Positions 51,071 to 55,198 of a stretch of DNA of 55,198 nucleotides are shown here, one piece after another. The stretch covers positions 106,870-162,067 of the forward strand of contig JAUJOQ010000007.1 of NCBI GenBank assembly GCA_030447725.1, in the 5' to 3' direction. The position numbers and the translations under genes are program-made. Source of the stretch: Thermoleophilaceae bacterium. Its GTDB lineage: Bacteria; Actinomycetota; Thermoleophilia; Solirubrobacterales; Thermoleophilaceae. Under the pieces are notes generated by a model. The model ran no database searches. It was not told where the DNA came from and saw nothing but the letters and a program-made list of their open reading frames with translations. Each line of letters starts with the position of its first letter. The stretch's first letter is position 1.

Positions 51071-51405
51071 AAACGGATCTCCGCGGTTACCCAGGCTCTC
51101 GCCCCGGTGTACTGCCGGTCACCGAGACAGGCGCGTCCCACGGCTACCCCGACGTCTACACATCGAGGAGGTCCGCAGTCGCATGGACCCCATCACGGGC
51201 GTCGCGATGTCAATCACCGCGTTCCTGGGCTCGGCAAGGCGAGAGGGCGTCGAGGGGCCTGAGCGCAGGTCCTTGAGACCGGGCGTGGGACCCACCAACG
51301 ATTATCCCTGTGCGCCCCCGATAGCGATCACGCGAGCCGGCGACTGCGGCTATCGCTCTTGCCGACAGCAAGAGAACTGAGTCCAATTGACGAACGGGCT
51401 CCAGA
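51071..51405. other. Intergenic stretch upstream of the int operon
   Basis: 335 bp. An AT-richer patch at 51040-51075 (TTTAAAAAGACGG) may hold the int promoter. CGATAGC at 51321 and GCTATCG at 51351 form a widely spaced inverted repeat. No coding motif seen. Confidence 0.5.
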
Positions 51406-51621
51406 GTGCCGAGTTCGTATGGCCGCAAGGCTGACCAAGCCGAGTGTCAGCAATGTGTCCGTGAGGCGGTATACGCGCATCTCGTCGTTGACGGGCCAGG
51501 GATCGTCTGCCTGTCGTGCGAGGCCGCTCATCGCGCCAAAGGACCGATGGCCTGCGGGCCCTGCAGTCGAAGGCGTCGTGGACCACCACACCCAGTCACG
51601 CGCCTGCTCCGGGATACGTGA
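51406..51621 (+). CDS. Small Cys-rich (zinc-binding?) protein
   Basis: 71 residues from a GTG start with three CxxC pairs: CQQC, CLSC and CGPC. The spacing suggests one or two zinc ribbons, as in small HNH- or phage-associated proteins. No family recognised and no clear ribosome-binding site. Confidence 0.4.
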   Translation: MPSSYGRKADQAECQQCVREAVYAHLVVDGPGIVCLSCEAAHRAKGPMACGPCSRRRRGPPHPVTRLLRDT

Positions 51622-51720
51622 TGAATCAAACGCAGGCGAGGGCGCAGGGCTGGCTGCGGCCCTTTGGGGATCGGCCGTTACGTGCTCTGACTAGACGGGG
51701 CACCTGAAGCATGAAAGGAG

Positions 51721-51900
51721 CTATGCGCCGCCTGGGCGTGGGGCACCGTCGAGGCGTCCGTGGGGGACGCCGCGCTCGCGTACCGTCGCCTCGTTGCACG
51801 GGTCGACCATGCGCTGTTCGCCTGAAAGGACGACGTCCGCGGTCGCGGCCGCGAGCCGGCCGGCGAGCTGGTGGATGCCGGCACCGTGGATGATCCTCGC
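51721..51900 (-). pseudogene. Orphan coding fragment of unknown family
   Basis: A 59-codon frame between two TAG stops, with no ATG or GTG before its middle. Its sequence (HGAGIHQLAGRLAAATADVV, then GEQRMVDPCNEATVRERGVPHG) has balanced, protein-like composition unlike the shadow frames around it. It may be the 3' end of a gene cut by rearrangement. I do not recognise it. Confidence 0.35.
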
Positions 51901-51956
51901 CTAGCCAGACGCCTCGCCGACGGAGTGACCTGACAACCCGTGTGAGAGAGGATGTG

Positions 51957-52685
51957 ATGTCGATGGACGACCTCTTCGCCGGCACTGCGAAGCACTATGC
52001 TCGCTACCGCCCTCGCTATCCTGACCAGCTGCTCGATGACATCCGCGCGCTCGTCGGTGACAGCCAGTCAGAATGCCTGGTCGATTGGGGATGCGGGACG
52101 GGCGAGGTCGCCATTCCACTGAGCCGGACGTTCTCACAGGTAACGGCCGTCGACTTCGACCCGGAGATGGTGGCGGTTGCGAAGACTAAGGCCCAGGAGG
52201 CGGGGATCACGAACATCGACTGGATCGTCGGCCGCGCCGAGGATTTAGGCACCGAGCCCGAGAGCTGCGACCTGATCACTGCTGGCTCCGCGTTCCACTG
52301 GATGAACCGTGAGCTGCTCGCATCGCGCGCGTACGCGGGTCTGAAGCCCGGTTGCGCGCTTGCCCTAATAGGCGGCGGAAGCAGCGTGTGGGACGAGAAC
52401 GCCGAATGGCACGCGATCGCGGTCCGCTGCCTTCGACAGCACCTGGGCGAGCCGCGGCGCGCCGGTAAGGGCACGTACGGCGTCACGAAGAAGCATGGCG
52501 ACTACCTCGTGCCTGCGGGCTTTCGCCTCGAGAGCCGCGACTATCCCACGGAACACGAGTGGACGGCGGACGAGATCGTCGGCTACCTCTACAGCCGTGG
52601 AGCGCGAGCTGGTCGCCGAGGCCCGCGGTCTGATCGCAGCTTGCTCGGATCGGGCCGACGTCGCTGCTGCCGTGCGCACCACTGA
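51957..52685 (+). CDS. SAM-dependent methyltransferase with a disrupted C-terminus
   Basis: Class I methyltransferase: YARYRPRYPDQLLDDI near residue 15, motif I VDWGCGTGEVAIPL (about 43-56), acidic loop VTAVDFDPEMV, and FHWMNRELL near 115. The protein looks normal to DEIVGYLYS (about 214). It then continues as Arg/Gly-rich sequence encoded out of frame with the next gene, so about 30-50 native C-terminal residues are missing. ATG 51957 is preferred to 51942. Substrate unknown. Confidence 0.8.
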   Translation: MSMDDLFAGTAKHYARYRPRYPDQLLDDIRALVGDSQSECLVDWGCGTGEVAIPLSRTFSQVTAVDFDPEMVAVAKTKAQEAGITNIDWIVGRAEDLGTEPESCDLITAGSAFHWMNRELLASRAYAGLKPGCALALIGGGSSVWDENAEWHAIAVRCLRQHLGEPRRAGKGTYGVTKKHGDYLVPAGFRLESRDYPTEHEWTADEIVGYLYSRGARAGRRGPRSDRSLLGSGRRRCCRAHH

Positions 52686-53031
52686 CGGCGAGACCTTCAC
52701 GGGCGTGAACTTCCAGCACGAGAGTGGTGGAGCATGTGCGGAGATCGTCGCGCTTGCGCGCCCCCGGGGCGCGTCGGTGGCGCCTCCCGCGGTGCTCGTA
52801 GCGGCTCGCGCCGACGGCGTGGTCACGCCCTGCGGTCGCTGCCGACAAGTCCTGTGCGGCCGGTTCGCGGGGACGCTCACGCGTCCCGTGACGACCCGAG
52901 CAGCAAGCACCGCCGAGGGCGGACCTCGTTTCCGACGACCGCTCGAACGAGGCGCCACCGCGGAGCGGCCAGCGTACGCCGGTGCCAGACGTAGGCTCTT
53001 CTCGTGGCGACACCGAGCCTTCGACGGATGA
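52597..53031 (+). CDS. Cytidine-deaminase-like protein (C-terminus atypical)
   Basis: From GTG 52597, VERELVAEARGLIAACSDRADVAAAV leads to the zinc-site residues in ESGGACAEIVALA (Cys-Ala-Glu, where the family has a zinc Cys or His next to the catalytic Glu) and PCGRCRQVL (PCxxC). This fits small cytidine or blasticidin-S deaminases. After CRQVL the usual closing strand is not recognisable and the frame continues Arg-rich to 53031. Overlaps both the methyltransferase tail (89 bases) and the next gene (28 bases), so the true end is doubtful. Confidence 0.6.
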   Translation: MERELVAEARGLIAACSDRADVAAAVRTTDGETFTGVNFQHESGGACAEIVALARPRGASVAPPAVLVAARADGVVTPCGRCRQVLCGRFAGTLTRPVTTRAASTAEGGPRFRRPLERGATAERPAYAGARRRLFSWRHRAFDG

Positions 53032-54167
53032 CCCTTGCGGACCTGACCGAGGACGGACTGGCCGCGCTGATCGGCCACGGTGAGGACGACCTAGTCGAAC
53101 GCAAGCGTCAACCCCCAAGCGGGACTAGGTTCGGGGCGGCCGTCGCGTCCTTCGCGAACACGCTTGGCGGGTGGATTCTCCTTGGCGTGGACAACGACGG
53201 CAGCATCCATGGATGGAAGGTCGATCCGCCGAAGACGGATCTCCAGTCCCACTTGGCCAATTTGCTAGGTCGGCAGGTGGATCCGGTACCGCCATTTGTC
53301 GCCGCTTATCGGGAACGCGAGGGCACGACGATAGCCGTCATGCGTGTGTTCGAGTCATCCGACGTACCCCATGTCGAGCGCGGCACTGGCGCCATCTACG
53401 TCAGGACCTCGGCCGGAAAATCGCCTGTCGATTCGCATCGAGGGGTACTAGCTCTGGCGCAGCGCGGCCGAGACGCTGAGCACGCCGCCCGCGACAGGTT
53501 GCGTTCTTCGTGGATCATCCAGTCGGAACTCGCTCCACCCGACGTCGACCCGGCTCTCATCGCACGCGCTGGTGACCCGGAAAATTTCACCGCGCTGGTT
53601 CGCGCGGCGCCGCTGACCGTTAGCCCCGCGCTAGTTGAGTGGCCCATCTCGGGAGCTGGGGCTGAGGCGTGCTATCGAGTGCTTGAAGAGATGTTCGGCG
53701 GCGCCGGAAACGGATCGCGGGTGCAGCCGCGTGCCCGCGGGGTGGCAGTGCGTAAAGAGTTCGACGTTGACTGCGGCCGCGGCAGACTCAGCGCAGCGGC
53801 GATTGCGGACTCGCTTGGAGTAGTCGCTGTCGAGATCAAGCGGACGGCACGCACGTACAACGAGCTGCACGTCCTGCGACGCGAGTTGATGCGGCCGGCG
53901 ATCAACGCCGCATGCAAGCTACTTGAGGACTCTGAGGCCGTAGGCCGGGCCGCCATAGACATGTGGTTCTCGAGTCGGAAGGACGTCATCACGGCCATCC
54001 CGGTCGAGCAGAACCCCCGGGCGATGGAATTCCACGTCAGTTCAGAGATATCGAACCCAGCTGGTGGCGACGAGCGTTCCGCTCTCGGTCGACGATGGGA
54101 ACGAGAGATCGCACGAGAACTCGGCGAAGCGCGGTGGGAGCAGGAGGAAAACGCGGAGCGGACGTGA
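53004..54167 (+). CDS. AlbA_2 / Schlafen-like putative DNA- or RNA-binding protein
   Basis: 387 residues from GTG 53004. The N-terminal 130 residues match the AlbA_2 (Schlafen AAA-4) domain: EDDLVERKRQPP, AAVASFANTLGGWILLGVDNDG and AIYVRTSAGKSPVD. The remaining 250 residues are unrecognised and mixed alpha/beta, with no ATPase motif. Schlafen-like proteins in bacteria are often mobile-element or defence genes, which fits the location, but no activity can be claimed. Confidence 0.78.
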   Translation: MATPSLRRMTLADLTEDGLAALIGHGEDDLVERKRQPPSGTRFGAAVASFANTLGGWILLGVDNDGSIHGWKVDPPKTDLQSHLANLLGRQVDPVPPFVAAYREREGTTIAVMRVFESSDVPHVERGTGAIYVRTSAGKSPVDSHRGVLALAQRGRDAEHAARDRLRSSWIIQSELAPPDVDPALIARAGDPENFTALVRAAPLTVSPALVEWPISGAGAEACYRVLEEMFGGAGNGSRVQPRARGVAVRKEFDVDCGRGRLSAAAIADSLGVVAVEIKRTARTYNELHVLRRELMRPAINAACKLLEDSEAVGRAAIDMWFSSRKDVITAIPVEQNPRAMEFHVSSEISNPAGGDERSALGRRWEREIARELGEARWEQEENAERT

Positions 54168-54205
54168 GCGAGCGGCCTAGCCGCCACCGCCGCCAGCCGG
54201 CGTGA

Positions 54206-54300
54206 TTCACCACCACCGATCCCGACTCGCGCAGGTTGAAGGCGCCGCAGGAGTCCCTGCAGGGCTACAACGCCCAAGCAGCTGTGAACGACCGCCAGGC
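54206..54300 (+). pseudogene. Transposase fragment (IS1182-like)
   Basis: A short frame reads FTTTDPDSRRLKAP, then LQGYNAQAAVNDRQ. DPDS-R-K and GYNAQ-AV are the conserved stretch of IS1182/IS5-group DDE transposases. Only about 30 codons remain and no terminal inverted repeats are seen. Confidence 0.65.
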
Positions 54301-54361
54301 GCGCCCGGCCTCGAGCGTCGACACGACCAACTCGCGCTCCGCGCCCCACTGTCGGCCTCGC

Positions 54362-55123
54362 CTAACCGGGCGCTGCGGCCCGCCGTTCGGAGAACCGCCA
54401 GACCGCCTCGGGGCTGATCGGGTGGAGGAGGCTCTTGTTCAAGATCACCTCATCGACCGCGGGAAAGCCGGTCGCGCGCAGAGCAGTCACCGCGGCTGCG
54501 ATGTCGTAGTCTGTGCGCCTCAGCGTCGGCGTCGCTTCCAATAGCAGCCAGAAGGCCGCTGCCTCGCCCTGGTAGGGCATGCCTACGCTACCCGCGTTTA
54601 CGAGCCGCTTTCCAAGGGCGTGCCTGTCGAACTGATGGTGGGTGTGGCCGCACACGACGGTGGATTGCTCGACTCCGGCCAGCATTGGACGCAACCGGTC
54701 ATCGCCGGTCCGCGCGGTAATGCTGTCTTCGTCGCTTCGCGGCGAGCCGTGGCAGAAATGCACGGAGCCGTAGCCCTCGATGTCGAGCTCGAGGCGCGGA
54801 GCGAAGCCCGCCATGAAATCGCGTTGGCTCTGACTCAGGCGCTGAGCGGCCCAGTAAGCGCCGCGGTCAAGCGGATCGTCCGTGTCGGTTGGCGTTGCGC
54901 GCAGATCGAAGGCCTCGATCAGCGCGCGGTCAGTGTTTCCCATGATGAATCGAGCGCTGTCGTCGAGCGCGCGCAAGCGATCGGTCGTGTCGGAAGGCAT
55001 CGGGCCAAAGGCCACGTCTCCGCCCACCACGATGAGATCGGGGTTCTCCGCGTCAACTTCTGCAAGCACGGCCTCGAGCGCCGGGAGGTTCCCGTGTATG
55101 TCGTAGAGCGCCGCTACCCGCAA
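54362..55123 (-). CDS. YfcE/MJ0936-like metallophosphoesterase
   Basis: 253-residue cytoplasmic calcineurin-like phosphoesterase. Metal-ligand motifs: LYDIHGN (residues 7-13), VGGDVAFG, MGNTDRA (GN-D in place of GNHD), HFCHGSPR and CGHTHHQFDR, then NAGSVGMP. This is the standard set for the small bacterial family. Substrate unknown. It starts 76 bp before the window edge. Confidence 0.92.
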   Translation of the reverse strand: MRVAALYDIHGNLPALEAVLAEVDAENPDLIVVGGDVAFGPMPSDTTDRLRALDDSARFIMGNTDRALIEAFDLRATPTDTDDPLDRGAYWAAQRLSQSQRDFMAGFAPRLELDIEGYGSVHFCHGSPRSDEDSITARTGDDRLRPMLAGVEQSTVVCGHTHHQFDRHALGKRLVNAGSVGMPYQGEAAAFWLLLEATPTLRRTDYDIAAAVTALRATGFPAVDEVILNKSLLHPISPEAVWRFSERRAAAPG

Positions 55124-55198
55124 GGTCAGCGAAAACTACTGACCCAACCGTCACGGACCGCGCGCTCGGCGTCGGCCGGGCCGCTCAGCCGGCTGCAA

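Overview
The window is uniformly GC-rich bacterial chromosome with GTG and TTG starts, and it carries the canonical actinobacterial housekeeping block pdxS-pdxT ... yebC-ruvC-ruvA-ruvB ... secDF ... recJ-rel, all on the minus strand. Large secreted proteins with DUF11 and basic C-termini, a fused SecD-SecF and many small zinc-ribbon proteins suggest a deep actinobacterial lineage such as Thermoleophilia/Solirubrobacterales. That placement is inference from gene content, since there is no rRNA gene to test it.

Layout. 1-25.2 kb: the housekeeping block ((p)ppGpp metabolism, RecJ, Sec translocation, Holliday-junction resolution, YebC, PLP synthesis), then an RpiR regulator, a nucleotidyltransferase and a zinc alcohol dehydrogenase. 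Secreted proteins are inserted at 4.8-7.0, 14.1-15.8 and 16.7-19.4 kb. 25.3-30.7 kb: small-metabolism genes (GNAT, FKBP, DUF1697, GlnK-AmtB, carbonic anhydrase, fatty-acid desaturase). 30.9-36.3 kb: a regulatory island with an anti-sigma-type ATPase, a flippase-like membrane protein, two response regulators, a CHASE3 histidine kinase and a glycine-betaine-type binding lipoprotein. 37-42 kb: a DUF2382 remnant, an MMPL transporter under a PadR regulator, and a TetR gene divergent from a GST-like gene. 42.4-43.7 kb: a secreted RTX/PASTA protein.

44.2-55 kb looks like accessory DNA. Two identical 43-bp copies and one decayed copy of the 3' part of a CAU-anticodon tRNA gene, each of the identical pair followed by GGGACA-N6-GGGACA, mark tandem integrations. 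An integrase/excisionase pair lies beside the right-hand copy. Around them are a frameshifted hicBA locus, an antitoxin-like remnant, a truncated methyltransferase running into a cytidine-deaminase-like gene, an AlbA_2/Schlafen-type protein and a transposase remnant.

Most interesting signals. (1) A gap-free leader repeat of about 80 nt (core GGGGTGTGGCAAACCGAACC) precedes at least four unrelated genes at 7.0, 31.4, 32.7 and 42.2 kb, with the start codon at the same position in two of them. (2) A binding lipoprotein overlaps a histidine kinase gene with no transporter nearby. (3) tRNA-derived attachment sites stand in tandem. (4) Several genes, including the essential secDF, hold single-base frameshifts, mostly in G or C runs, which points to base-calling errors, true decay, or both.
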